Assembly: GCF_001295795.1 (NCBI RefSeq) | Contig: NZ_LJHY01000021.1 | Coordinates: 1-62,225, forward strand | Source of the DNA: Novosphingobium sp. AAP83 | Lineage (GTDB): Bacteria > Pseudomonadota > Alphaproteobacteria > Sphingomonadales > Sphingomonadaceae | Direction: 5' to 3' | Length of the DNA stretch: 62,225 bases | Shown: positions 15,442 through 23,405 of the stretch, one piece after another | Position numbering within the stretch: the first letter of the stretch is position 1 | Layout: each line of letters starts with the position of its first letter | Translations under genes and position numbers: made by a program | The notes under the pieces: model-generated | What the model was told of the DNA's origin: nothing | Database searches by the model: none | What the model saw: the letters and a program-made list of their open reading frames with translations, nothing else

Positions 15442-15915
15442 TTGATCAGAGACAAATTCACCGACGCGATCGCGCCGCTCGGTCATACTGATGTAGAGGC
15501 CATCGGTGCGATCAACGAGATTCTGGGCTTCCACATCCGTCTGGCGCACGGCGCATGCTTGCGTCATTTCACCGAAACCTTCACCGATCTTGATCTGACG
15601 CAGAAGCAGGTATCGGTATTGTGGCTGGTCGATGATCATCCTGGCATCGCGCAAACCGATCTGGCGCAGCGCCTGCGGATGGACCGTGCCACCACGATGG
15701 CGATCATTAATCGCTTGCAAGCCAAAGACTTCTTGCGGCGGGATCGTTCGGATAAGGACGGGCGCAAACAAGCGTTGCACCTCCAGCCAGAAGGCATCGA
15801 AATGCTCGCCAAAGCCAAACGCGCGATTGGCGAGCATGAGGCATGGGTCAAAAGCCGCTTCTCGGATAAGGAAGTGCGGCAATTGATCGAACTGCTTTCC
15901 AGAATCCATGAATAA
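15442..15915 (+). CDS. MarR family transcriptional regulator
   Basis: A 157-residue winged-helix regulator. The DNA-binding part is LTQKQVSVLWLVDDHPGIAQTDLAQRLRMDRATTMAIINRL followed by the wing RRDRSDKDGRKQALHLQPEG. Helical dimerisation segments flank it. No ATG is available before the DNA-binding domain except one that lies inside the opposite dioxygenase gene and would translate through the operator. I therefore chose the TTG preceded by GGGACAGG. MarR proteins of catabolic loci usually repress and are released by an aromatic ligand. Divergent placement and the palindromes at this promoter, the SDR promoter and the NTF2-like gene promoter suggest it controls the whole cluster. The ligand is unknown; a stilbene or a cleavage product is plausible. 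Confidence 0.82.
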   Translation: MIRDKFTDAIAPLGHTDVEAIGAINEILGFHIRLAHGACLRHFTETFTDLDLTQKQVSVLWLVDDHPGIAQTDLAQRLRMDRATTMAIINRLQAKDFLRRDRSDKDGRKQALHLQPEGIEMLAKAKRAIGEHEAWVKSRFSDKEVRQLIELLSRIHE

Positions 15916-15960
15916 GTTATAAGTCATAGCAATAAGCTTTCGGATGAGGATAAAGATCGC

Positions 15961-17298
15961 ATGTCACAAACCCCGCGCGAGGTGATCGAGCAGACGCCGA
16001 TGGGTGCTCACCAATGGATCGTGGTGGTCCTGATGGTGCTGTTGAACGCGCTTGATGGGTTTGACGTGCTGTCGAGCGCCTTTGCCGCGCCGGGGATCAC
16101 CGCCGATTGGGGCATTGCCCGCCCGGCGCTGGGCGTGGTGCTTTCGGCCGAACTGCTCGGCATGGGCTTCGGTTCCGTGCTGCTGGGCGGGGCGGCAGAC
16201 CGCTATGGCCGCAAATTCACGATGATTGCCTGCCTCGTCCTGATGGCGATTGGCATGTATCTGGCAAGCATTGCGGCGTCGGTTCAGCCGATGGTTGCCT
16301 ACCGGTTCCTCACCGGCATCGGCATCGGCGGGATGCTCACTACGACGAACGCGGTGGTCGCCGAAAGCACCAACAGCCGTTGGCGCTCTGTCGCCATCGC
16401 TGTTTATGTGGCGGGCTATCCGCTGGGCGCGATTGTCGGCGGAATTGCGGCATCGGAATGGCTGCTACCTACCTATAGCTGGCACGCGGTGTTTCTGTTC
16501 GGCGCGGTGGTGACCGCAGTGTTGGTCCCGGTCATTCTGGTGCTGGTGCCCGAAACAGCGGCCTATCTGGCGACGAAGCGCGATCTGGCGGGCGTGAACC
16601 GCACGCTCGCCGCTTTCGGCAAGCCTGCCATCAGCGATCTGCCGGTGATCGTGGCGGGCACCGCCAAGCCGCGCGTGACCGATATCCTGTCCAACCCCAA
16701 ACTGCGCCCGGTCACCCTGTTGTTATCGTTCGGCTACACATTCCACTGCATCACTTTCTATTATATCCTGAAGTTCGGTGTGCAGATCGTGTCCGATTAT
16801 CCGCCGGGCTATCCTCCATCGCAGGCGGCCACGGTGCTGACCTATGCCAACGTCGGCGGGTTCATGGGCAGCGCGCTTTTCGGCTTTGTGATGGCGCGGC
16901 TGGGGGTCAGGTGGCCGACCGCGCTGATGTTGCTGATCGGCGCAATGATGGTGGCCTATTTCGGCACCGGGCGTGATACGCTGAAGGCGTGGCAAATGGC
17001 GACGATGATCGCCGGTTTCTTCACCAATGCGGCGATCAGCGGCTATTATGCGGCCTTTGCGCGTGGCTTCCCGGCTTATGCGCGGGCCACCGGCACAGGT
17101 TTCGCGCTGGGCGTTGGGCGGCTGGGCGCTGCGGGCAGTCCGTTGCTGGCGGGCACCCTGTTTGGCTGGTTGGGAGACGACCAACTGTTGACGGTGTCCA
17201 TCATCATGGCGATGGGCTCGGTTGTCAGCCTCGCGCTGTTTCTGATGCTGCCCGAGCGCGATGGCGACGACGTGATGTCGGAAAAGCTTGCCGAGTAA
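15961..17298 (+). CDS. AAHS-type MFS transporter (aromatic acid:H+ symporter)
   Basis: A 445-residue 12-helix MFS protein resembling PcaK/BenK/VanK-type aromatic acid symporters. Key features are the helix-1 motif NALDGFDVLSSAFAAPG (the DGxD of this family), the loop 2-3 motif GGAADRYGRK and the helix 4-5 motif RFLTGIGIGGM. It sits 45 bases behind marR on the same strand and may be co-transcribed with it. It probably imports vanillate, protocatechuate or a similar acid through the inner membrane. The family is clear; the substrate is inferred from the neighbours. A spacer of about 140 bases without recognisable genes follows before the dipeptidase leader palindrome. Confidence 0.85.
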   Translation: MSQTPREVIEQTPMGAHQWIVVVLMVLLNALDGFDVLSSAFAAPGITADWGIARPALGVVLSAELLGMGFGSVLLGGAADRYGRKFTMIACLVLMAIGMYLASIAASVQPMVAYRFLTGIGIGGMLTTTNAVVAESTNSRWRSVAIAVYVAGYPLGAIVGGIAASEWLLPTYSWHAVFLFGAVVTAVLVPVILVLVPETAAYLATKRDLAGVNRTLAAFGKPAISDLPVIVAGTAKPRVTDILSNPKLRPVTLLLSFGYTFHCITFYYILKFGVQIVSDYPPGYPPSQAATVLTYANVGGFMGSALFGFVMARLGVRWPTALMLLIGAMMVAYFGTGRDTLKAWQMATMIAGFFTNAAISGYYAAFARGFPAYARATGTGFALGVGRLGAAGSPLLAGTLFGWLGDDQLLTVSIIMAMGSVVSLALFLMLPERDGDDVMSEKLAE

Positions 17299-17440
17299 GA
17301 TCACTTCATCAACTAGCCGTTGCACCATTCGAAATCATGGCATGGGCTCGCTCGTCGCGGCGCTCTTGCTGCTGATGCTGCGCAAGGAACTCTAACGACA
17401 CCTTTGTTGGTTCAGCAGTTGAGTGCAGAGCAATTTCATC

Positions 17441-17474
17441 CGAAGGTATCCCGGACATGATCCGGGGACCTTCG
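17441..17474. repeat. Palindrome directly before the dipeptidase start codon
   Basis: Arms CGAAGGT-A-TCCCGGA and TCCGGGG-ACCTTCG flank a CATGA loop, giving about 14 pairs with one bulged A and one G-U pair. The 3' arm contains the likely Shine-Dalgarno GGGGA and touches the ATG. CCCGGAC..GATCCGGG palindromes are common dispersed intergenic elements in sphingomonads and Caulobacter relatives, so this may be a repeat copy that now forms the leader hairpin. Confidence 0.6.
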
Positions 17475-18731
17475 ATGACCAAGCCGTTCGCTCTTCTCGC
17501 TTGTGCTGCTTTGCTTGTGGCTGCCGCGCCGCCCCGCAGTCCCGAGGCCATTGCTGATGCTGCATTGAAAGCCGCGCCGGTGTTCGATGGGCACAACGAT
17601 GTGCCCGAACAATTGCGCGAACGCCGCAAGAACATCCTCGAAGGTTTCGACTTTCGCGACACGCGCAATACCGCCGATGCCAAAACCGGCCAAGCGGCGA
17701 TGATGACAGACCTTTCCCGCATGAAAACGGGCAAAGTCGGTGCGCAATTCTGGTCGGTCTATGTCTCGGCGAACCTGCCCGAACCGCAGGCGGTGCAGGC
17801 CACGCTTGAGCAGATCGACGTCACGCGCCGCCTGATCGCGGCCTATCCCCAAGACCTGCAACTTTGCGTTGACAGTGCCTGCGTGATCGCCGCGCAAAAG
17901 GCGGGGCGTGTTGCATCACTGATCGGGATGGAAGGCGGGCACTCGATCGGCGGTTCGCTCGCCGTGCTGCGCCAGATGCATGCGCTGGGCGCTCGCTACA
18001 TGACGCTCACCCACTTCAAGAACACAGCTTGGGCCGATAGCGGCACCGATGCGCCTGTCCATGACGGCCTGACCCCGTTCGGCGTCAAAGTGGTGCGCGA
18101 AATGCAGCGGCTGGGCGTGCTGGTTGATCTTGCGCACGTGAGCGAGGCGACAATGGCCGATGCTCTGGCGACCAACGGCCCGCCAGTGATCGTCAGCCAT
18201 TCCAACGCCCGCGCGATCAATGGCCACGCGCGCAACATCTCCGATGCCACGCTCAGGCTGATCGGCGCGAACGGCGGGGTCGTGATGGTCAACTTCTATC
18301 CGGTCTATGTGGTGGAAGCAGCACGTGTCTGGGCGGCATCGCGCGATGCGGAACAGGCGCGGTTCAAGGCGCTCCATCGCGGTGATCCTGCCACAACCGA
18401 TGCCGCGCTGGCCGCATGGGACAAGGCCAATCCGATGCCGCGCGGCAGTGTCAAGGACGTGGCCGATCATCTCGATCACATCGCAAAGCTGATCGGCGTA
18501 GATCACGTGGGCCTTGGCGGTGATCTCGACGGGGTTGAGGCAACGGTCGTCGGGCTGGAAGATGTATCGACATACCCCGCCCTGTTCGTCGAACTGGCGC
18601 GGCGCGGGTGGCCCCAAGCCGATCTGGAAAAGCTTTCCAGCCGCAACATCCTGCGCGTGATGAAGGCCGCCGAGGCTTATGCTACGGCGCACAAGGATGA
18701 TCCGGCGCTCGAAAATGAAACATCGTTTTGA
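17475..18731 (+). CDS. Exported membrane-type dipeptidase (peptidase family M19)
   Basis: A 418-residue metallopeptidase of the renal dipeptidase family. A short signal peptide (MTKPFALLACAALLVAAAPP) directs it to the periplasm. The first metal motif DGHNDVPEQ places H40 and D42. The bridging glutamate is in GMEGGHSIGG near residue 157, further histidines in LAHVSE and VSHSNAR, and GLGGDLDG near the C terminus. It hydrolyses dipeptides, possibly including D-residue or modified ones. Start chosen at the methionine that opens the signal peptide rather than six codons upstream. No functional link to the aromatic genes is evident. Confidence 0.85.
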   Translation: MTKPFALLACAALLVAAAPPRSPEAIADAALKAAPVFDGHNDVPEQLRERRKNILEGFDFRDTRNTADAKTGQAAMMTDLSRMKTGKVGAQFWSVYVSANLPEPQAVQATLEQIDVTRRLIAAYPQDLQLCVDSACVIAAQKAGRVASLIGMEGGHSIGGSLAVLRQMHALGARYMTLTHFKNTAWADSGTDAPVHDGLTPFGVKVVREMQRLGVLVDLAHVSEATMADALATNGPPVIVSHSNARAINGHARNISDATLRLIGANGGVVMVNFYPVYVVEAARVWAASRDAEQARFKALHRGDPATTDAALAAWDKANPMPRGSVKDVADHLDHIAKLIGVDHVGLGGDLDGVEATVVGLEDVSTYPALFVELARRGWPQADLEKLSSRNILRVMKAAEAYATAHKDDPALENETSF

Positions 18732-18815
18732 CAAGTCAGGACAGGACTTGAGCGCGTCGCAATGCTGGGGCATCAGGTGGCAGTTGGCCGAAACCGGCCC
18801 GGACGGAGAGTATAG

Positions 18816-19196
18816 ATGTTCACCCACACATTTCTTGGCACCAATAACGTCGATCAATCGCGCAGCTTCTATACCGCCGTGATGGCAGCACTTGGCCATA
18901 CCACTGCAATTCCCTTGCCCAACGGCACCGCTTTTCCTTCGGCAGCCGGAACGCTGATTGTCGGCATCCCTGCCAACGGTGAACCGCACACGGTTTCCAA
19001 CGGTTACACGCTGGGCTTCAAGTCAGACGATTCGTCGGTTGTTGATGCCTGGCACGCGGCTGGCGTGGCCAATGGCGGCACATGCGAAGGCGCACCGGGC
19101 GTCCGTTTGAATTCTCCCGGTCATCAATACGGGGCCTATCTGCGCGATCCCGATGGCAACAAGATCTGCGCTTTCGCCCCTAACCCCGGCGCCTGA
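18816..19196 (+). CDS. VOC (glyoxalase/bleomycin-resistance fold) family protein
   Basis: A 126-residue protein with the paired beta-alpha-beta-beta-beta modules of the VOC superfamily. It opens FTHTFLGTNNVDQSRSFYTAVM and ends GAYLRDPDGNKICAF, both typical. The histidine near residue 4 and the glutamate position late in the fold could bind a metal, though the last ligand is less clear because the final strand reads KICAF rather than the more usual xxEL. Members are lyases, isomerases or antibiotic-binding proteins; the substrate cannot be read here. Stands alone between the dipeptidase and the pseudouridine synthase. Confidence 0.75.
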   Translation: MFTHTFLGTNNVDQSRSFYTAVMAALGHTTAIPLPNGTAFPSAAGTLIVGIPANGEPHTVSNGYTLGFKSDDSSVVDAWHAAGVANGGTCEGAPGVRLNSPGHQYGAYLRDPDGNKICAFAPNPGA

Positions 19197-19266
19197 TTCC
19201 TGGCTTGTACGGCAATGGCGGGGGCATGACTTGCGCCCCGCCTGCGTCCTCCCCATATCCTAACCG

Positions 19267-20244
19267 ATGGGGGCATCTGACAGCATCATATCGGGCACGA
19301 TACCGCCGGGCGGTTTGCGGCTGGACAAGGCGCTTGCCGAAGCCAGCGGCCTTTCGCGCGAACGGGTGAAGGCGCTGCTGGGCGAAGGGCGCATTGCCAT
19401 TGGCGGCGTGCGCGCGGCCAATGCCTCGGCCAAACCGCCCGAAGGCGTGGCCTTTACGATCACCATTCCCGAAGCAACGCCTGCCCATGCCGTGGCGCAG
19501 GACATCCCGCTGTCGGTGATTTACGAAGACGATGCGCTGATCGTGATCGATAAACCTGCTGGGCTGGTGGTCCATCCGGCGGCGGGCAATCTTGATGGCA
19601 CGCTGGTCAACGCGCTGCTGCATCACTGCCGGGGCCAGCTTTCGGGCATTGGCGGGGTTGCCCGTCCCGGCATCGTCCACCGGATCGACAAGGACACCTC
19701 GGGCTTGCTCGTCGTCGCCAAAACCGACGTGGCGCATGAAGGGCTCGCCAAACAGTTTGCGGATCACTCCATCCTGCGCGCCTACAAGTGCCTCACCGCC
19801 GGTGCGCCGATGCCGCCTGCGGGCACGGTGCGCGGCGCGATTGGGCGTTCAACCCATGATCGCAAGAAAATGGCGCTGGTCGAGGAAGGACGGGGCAAGC
19901 ACGCCGTCACACATTACAAGACGCTCGCGGCGCTGGATCATGCCGCGCTGGTCGAATGCCGGCTCGAAACCGGTAGGACGCATCAGGTCCGCGTTCATCT
20001 TGCGTCAATAGGTCATTCCTTATTGGGCGATCCTGTCTATGGACGCGCACCACCACGGCTTAGGCCGATCCTTTCGAGGCTCAACTTTCACCGCCAGGCG
20101 CTTCACGCCGCGGAATTGGGCTTCGTGCACCCTGTCAGTGGCGAAAACTTGCACTTCACCAGCACGACGCCCGTCGATATACGGGAACTTATCGTCGAAC
20201 TCTGCGCTGAAGGGCAGGATACAAGAGTACTGGCGATGGTGTAA
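19267..20244 (+). CDS. rluD: RluA-family 23S rRNA pseudouridine synthase (RluD-like)
   Basis: A 325-residue enzyme with an N-terminal S4 RNA-binding domain (GLRLDKALAEASGLSRERVKALL) and a catalytic domain. The signature HRIDKDTSGLLVVAKT contains the catalytic aspartate; RTHQVRVHLASIGHSLLGDPVYG is the conserved C-terminal block. The S4 domain and length point to RluD, which modifies helix 69 of 23S rRNA, rather than RluA or RluC. The gene precedes rpoH on the same strand, an order I recall from many alphaproteobacteria. The chosen ATG has weak ribosome binding context. Paralogue assignment is likely but not proven. Confidence 0.85.
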   Translation: MGASDSIISGTIPPGGLRLDKALAEASGLSRERVKALLGEGRIAIGGVRAANASAKPPEGVAFTITIPEATPAHAVAQDIPLSVIYEDDALIVIDKPAGLVVHPAAGNLDGTLVNALLHHCRGQLSGIGGVARPGIVHRIDKDTSGLLVVAKTDVAHEGLAKQFADHSILRAYKCLTAGAPMPPAGTVRGAIGRSTHDRKKMALVEEGRGKHAVTHYKTLAALDHAALVECRLETGRTHQVRVHLASIGHSLLGDPVYGRAPPRLRPILSRLNFHRQALHAAELGFVHPVSGENLHFTSTTPVDIRELIVELCAEGQDTRVLAMV

Positions 20245-20370
20245 GAGCAATAGAGTGAACATCTGTTTTGGAGTCGTTTTCAAGAACACTCCACAATGTG
20301 TGGTCCCGCCGCCGGTCGCCCATCAGGGGGCCAGCTTTTGGGAACCGACGCGAAGAAAGGAAACGATCAC

Positions 20371-21270
20371 GTGAGCAAGGAAAGAAACGCGCTGACCGTC
20401 CCTTCATTGGGCGGCGAAGCCAGCCTCAACCGCTACCTTTCGGAAATCCGGAAGTTCCCCGTGTTGAAGCCCGAGCAGGAATACATGCTCGCCAAGCGCT
20501 TTCAGGAACATGGCGATTCCGAAGCCGCAGCCCAATTGGTCACCAGCCATCTGCGGCTCGTGGCGAAAATCGCGATGGGCTATCGCGGCTATGGCTTGCC
20601 GGTCAGCGAACTGATTTCGGAAGGCAACATCGGCCTGATGCAGGGCGTCAAGAAGTTTGAGCCCGATCGCGGGTTCCGCTTGGCGACATATGCGATGTGG
20701 TGGATCAAGGCCTCGATGCAGGAGTTTATCCTGCGCAGTTGGAGCCTTGTGAAAATGGGCACCACGGCGGCCCAGAAAAAGCTGTTCTTCAACTTGCGCC
20801 GCATGAAGAAAAATCTTGAGGCTTTTGAAGACACCGATCTTCATCCTGACGATGTTCGCAAGATCGCAACCGATTTGGGCGTGCCCGAACAGGAAGTGAT
20901 CAACATGAACCGCCGGATGATGATGGGCGGCGATGCCTCGCTCAATGTCTCGATGCGCGAAGATGGCGAAGGTAGCTGGCAGGACTGGCTGACCGATGAC
21001 CGTCCGCTTCAGGACGAGACGGTCGCCGAAGCCGAAGAGGCCCATTACCGGCACGAAATGCTGGTCGAGGCGATGGACAGCCTTAACGAGCGCGAACGTC
21101 ATATCCTGACTGACCGCCGTCTGGTGGACGAGCCCAAGACGCTGGAAGAGCTTTCACAGGTCTATAACGTCAGCCGCGAACGTGTCCGCCAGATCGAAGT
21201 ACGCGCGTTTGAAAAATTACAAAAAGCGATCCAACGGATTGCCACGGAAAAGCATCTTCTTCCGGCGTGA
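20371..21270 (+). CDS. rpoH: RNA polymerase sigma factor RpoH (sigma-32)
   Basis: A 299-residue heat-shock sigma factor. Region 1.2/2 starts at LNRYLSEIRKFPVLKPEQEYMLAKRF. The core-binding and -10 recognition block reads LISEGNIGLMQGVKKFEPDRGFRLATYAMWWIKA. The RpoH box appears as QKKLFFNLRR near residue 136, and region 4 ends with the helix-turn-helix VYNVSRERVRQIEVRAFEKL. It directs transcription of chaperone and protease genes. I chose a GTG start preceded by GAAAGGAAACG; the frame extends 25 codons further up without support. A clear terminator follows. Alphaproteobacteria may have two RpoH copies; only one is seen here. Confidence 0.93.
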   Translation: MSKERNALTVPSLGGEASLNRYLSEIRKFPVLKPEQEYMLAKRFQEHGDSEAAAQLVTSHLRLVAKIAMGYRGYGLPVSELISEGNIGLMQGVKKFEPDRGFRLATYAMWWIKASMQEFILRSWSLVKMGTTAAQKKLFFNLRRMKKNLEAFEDTDLHPDDVRKIATDLGVPEQEVINMNRRMMMGGDASLNVSMREDGEGSWQDWLTDDRPLQDETVAEAEEAHYRHEMLVEAMDSLNERERHILTDRRLVDEPKTLEELSQVYNVSRERVRQIEVRAFEKLQKAIQRIATEKHLLPA

Positions 21271-21307
21271 CTATCGGTACTTAAGTATCCGAATTGGATC
21301 AAAATAA

Positions 21308-21334
21308 ACGGCCCGGCGCAAGTCGGGCCGTTTT
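21308..21334 (+). terminator. Rho-independent terminator after rpoH
   Basis: The stem ACGGCCCG / CGGGCCGT has an 8-nt loop and is followed directly by TTTT, 38 bases after the rpoH stop. It is the clearest intrinsic terminator in the window. Confidence 0.85.
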
Positions 21335-21606
21335 GCGTTAACCACCCTTTGCTAACGAAGTGTTGCCGCATCTTGGTGTTTTGCATCACATTCTTCAGTA
21401 ATTCCGGATGTTAAGGGGCGTGCCTAAGAGCGTTGGCTTGGCCAAACTCTTGCTGCCTTGTCTGAAATAGTTAACGGATGTTGACTCCGTTTCGGATGTA
21501 AGTCAGATTTCGAGCTGAAGACGAAATTGAATCCCGTTGCATCGGCGGGTTTCAAGGGGAAGGCGGTTGTCTGCTTTCCCGGGGATGTATTCCAGGGGGC
21601 ACGGAA
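21335..21606. other. Leader region of the two-partner secretion operon
   Basis: No gene is visible in this spacer. Three direct copies of CGGATGT start at 21405, 21475 and 21493, the last two 18 bases apart. A TTGACT at 21481 could be a -35 element, with CAGATT 17 bases later as a poor -10. The TpsB start follows about 100 bases downstream. The copies could be activator sites, but seven-base repeats can arise by chance. Confidence 0.3.
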
Positions 21607-23385
21607 TTGAAAAAGCCATTTTTTGCGACTCTTGTCGGCGTCGCCGCAATGGGTGTCTCTACTGCGTCAGCACAGGATGTTGGGGCACCTCTTTCTGCCT
21701 CTGTGCAGACCAGAGGCCAGTTGGAAACGCCTGTTGCCAGCCCGAAAGCGGCTGAAGCCACGGCGCGTGTCAGCTCCAGCGGTGTCGAGGCCGGTCCTTG
21801 CCCACTGGCCTCCAGCGATATCAGTGTCGCGATCACATCGGTTGAAATCACCGCGCCGGGCGGCGTGGCATTGCCCGGTGAAATTCTGCAATTGCTGGGC
21901 GGGATCACGCCTGCTGCGGGCAGCCAGCCGATTCGCCAAGTCTGCGGTATCCGTGACGAAGTTCAGTCCCGTTTGCGCATGTCGCGCTATGTCGCCAGCG
22001 TCCAGGTGCCTCAGCAACGAATCGATTCGGGCGTGCTGAAGCTCGAAGTGGTTTCCGGGCGAATTGTCGAAATGCGCGTGCGCGGCGATGTCGGCCCTTA
22101 CGAAGAATTGCTGCAAAGCCGCATCGAAAAGCTTAAAGCGCTCGATCCCCTGAACGAGGCCGAGGCTGAGCGGATCTTGCTGCTCGCCAACGATATTCCC
22201 GGCCTCTCGGTCGAACTGGCGCTCAGCCCAGCCAGTGGCCGCCCCGGCGATCTGATCGGTGAACTTTCGGTCTCGGCCCGCCGGTTCTCGCTGCTGGCAA
22301 ACGTCCAGAATTACAACGCGACATTTCTTGGCCGCGAAACCGGCCTGCTTCATGCCGAATTCTATGGCTTGCTGGGCGCAGGCGATGTCACCAGCCTGAC
22401 CGGGCAAAGCACGTTTGATTTCAAGGAACAGCGCATCGCATCGCTGCGCCACGCGATGACGCTGAACAGCCAGGGTACCACCGTTGAACTGCGCGGCACA
22501 TGGGCCGAAGCTCGTCCGGATATTCTGCGGCTCGATCAGCGGACTGTCTCGATTGTCGCAGGCCTTGGCATCTCGCATCCGCTGGTCCGCACGGTGACTG
22601 ACCGTTTGAAGATCAGCGGCGGGTTTGAATATTCGCAGCAAACCGCAAGGGTCTTCCAGGTTTCGGGTGAATCCAGGCCGCTTTCGCGTGACCGTATCTC
22701 CACATTGTACATGCGCCTTGATGGTTCAACGGCCATGCTTGATGCCGCAGGCGAGCAAATTGCCGGTCTTACCGGCTCTTTGGAAGTGCGTCGCGGGATA
22801 GATGTTTTCAATGCCTCAAGGGCGAACGATATTGTGCCGGTGCGCGTGGGCGTTCCGCGCCTTGGTTCATTTTCCACATCGCGTTCGGATGGCACCTCGC
22901 TGGCCACGGTCGTGCGCGGTTCGGTCGAAGGTTTTACCAAGATCGGCCCTGTTTTCGAACTTTCGGGCAAGTTGAATGCGCAATGGGCCAATACTGCCCT
23001 GCTCAATTTCGATACTTATGCAATTGGTAACTTTACCATTGGCAGAGGGTATGATCCGGGCGCGAATACAGGCGACCGGGCAATCGGCTTCGTGTTCGAG
23101 CCACGCGCCAATTTCAAGATTGATGAAAAATTCAAAGGTCAGCTCTTTGCTTTCTACGAAGGCGTGAATCTCATGAACATCGGTCCGAACGCGGCCGAGC
23201 GTAACCGCTACATCGCTTCGCTGGGTGGTGGAACACGGCTGACCCTGTCGCAGGCCGTTCGACTCGACCTGACATATACCCACGCGCTTGACCGTCCCCT
23301 GCTTTCAGGCGGCGCGCTCTCAAGGCGGCCCAAAGACCGTTTGCTTGCGTCGTTGACCATCCAGTTTGTGCCGTTCGGCCTTTGA
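21607..23385 (+). CDS. TpsB outer-membrane translocator (ShlB/FhaC/HecB family)
   Basis: A 592-residue two-partner secretion transporter that exports the TpsA protein encoded next to it. A signal peptide (residues 1-23, ending STASA) leads the chain. POTRA-like sequence follows, including RMSRYVASVQVPQQRIDSGVLKLEVVSGRI near residues 120-150, and then a 16-strand barrel. The barrel carries the conserved loop-6 signature IGRGYDPG with R480-G-Y, which corresponds to the VRGY motif of FhaC. The last residues QFVPFGL give a C-terminal aromatic. The TTG start is preceded by AGGGGGC; no ATG fits the signal peptide. TpsA begins 20 bases after the stop, so the pair forms one operon with the CHAT gene. 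Confidence 0.88.
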   Translation: MKKPFFATLVGVAAMGVSTASAQDVGAPLSASVQTRGQLETPVASPKAAEATARVSSSGVEAGPCPLASSDISVAITSVEITAPGGVALPGEILQLLGGITPAAGSQPIRQVCGIRDEVQSRLRMSRYVASVQVPQQRIDSGVLKLEVVSGRIVEMRVRGDVGPYEELLQSRIEKLKALDPLNEAEAERILLLANDIPGLSVELALSPASGRPGDLIGELSVSARRFSLLANVQNYNATFLGRETGLLHAEFYGLLGAGDVTSLTGQSTFDFKEQRIASLRHAMTLNSQGTTVELRGTWAEARPDILRLDQRTVSIVAGLGISHPLVRTVTDRLKISGGFEYSQQTARVFQVSGESRPLSRDRISTLYMRLDGSTAMLDAAGEQIAGLTGSLEVRRGIDVFNASRANDIVPVRVGVPRLGSFSTSRSDGTSLATVVRGSVEGFTKIGPVFELSGKLNAQWANTALLNFDTYAIGNFTIGRGYDPGANTGDRAIGFVFEPRANFKIDEKFKGQLFAFYEGVNLMNIGPNAAERNRYIASLGGGTRLTLSQAVRLDLTYTHALDRPLLSGGALSRRPKDRLLASLTIQFVPFGL

Positions 23386-23405
23386 AATTAGCGGGAGACA
23401 CTCCG

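Noticed and set aside
17341..17394. 17-codon hydrophobic peptide MGSLVAALLLLMLRKEL in the spacer after the AAHS transporter
   Set aside because: No convincing ribosome binding site and such short hydrophobic frames occur by chance; no toxin-antitoxin context.
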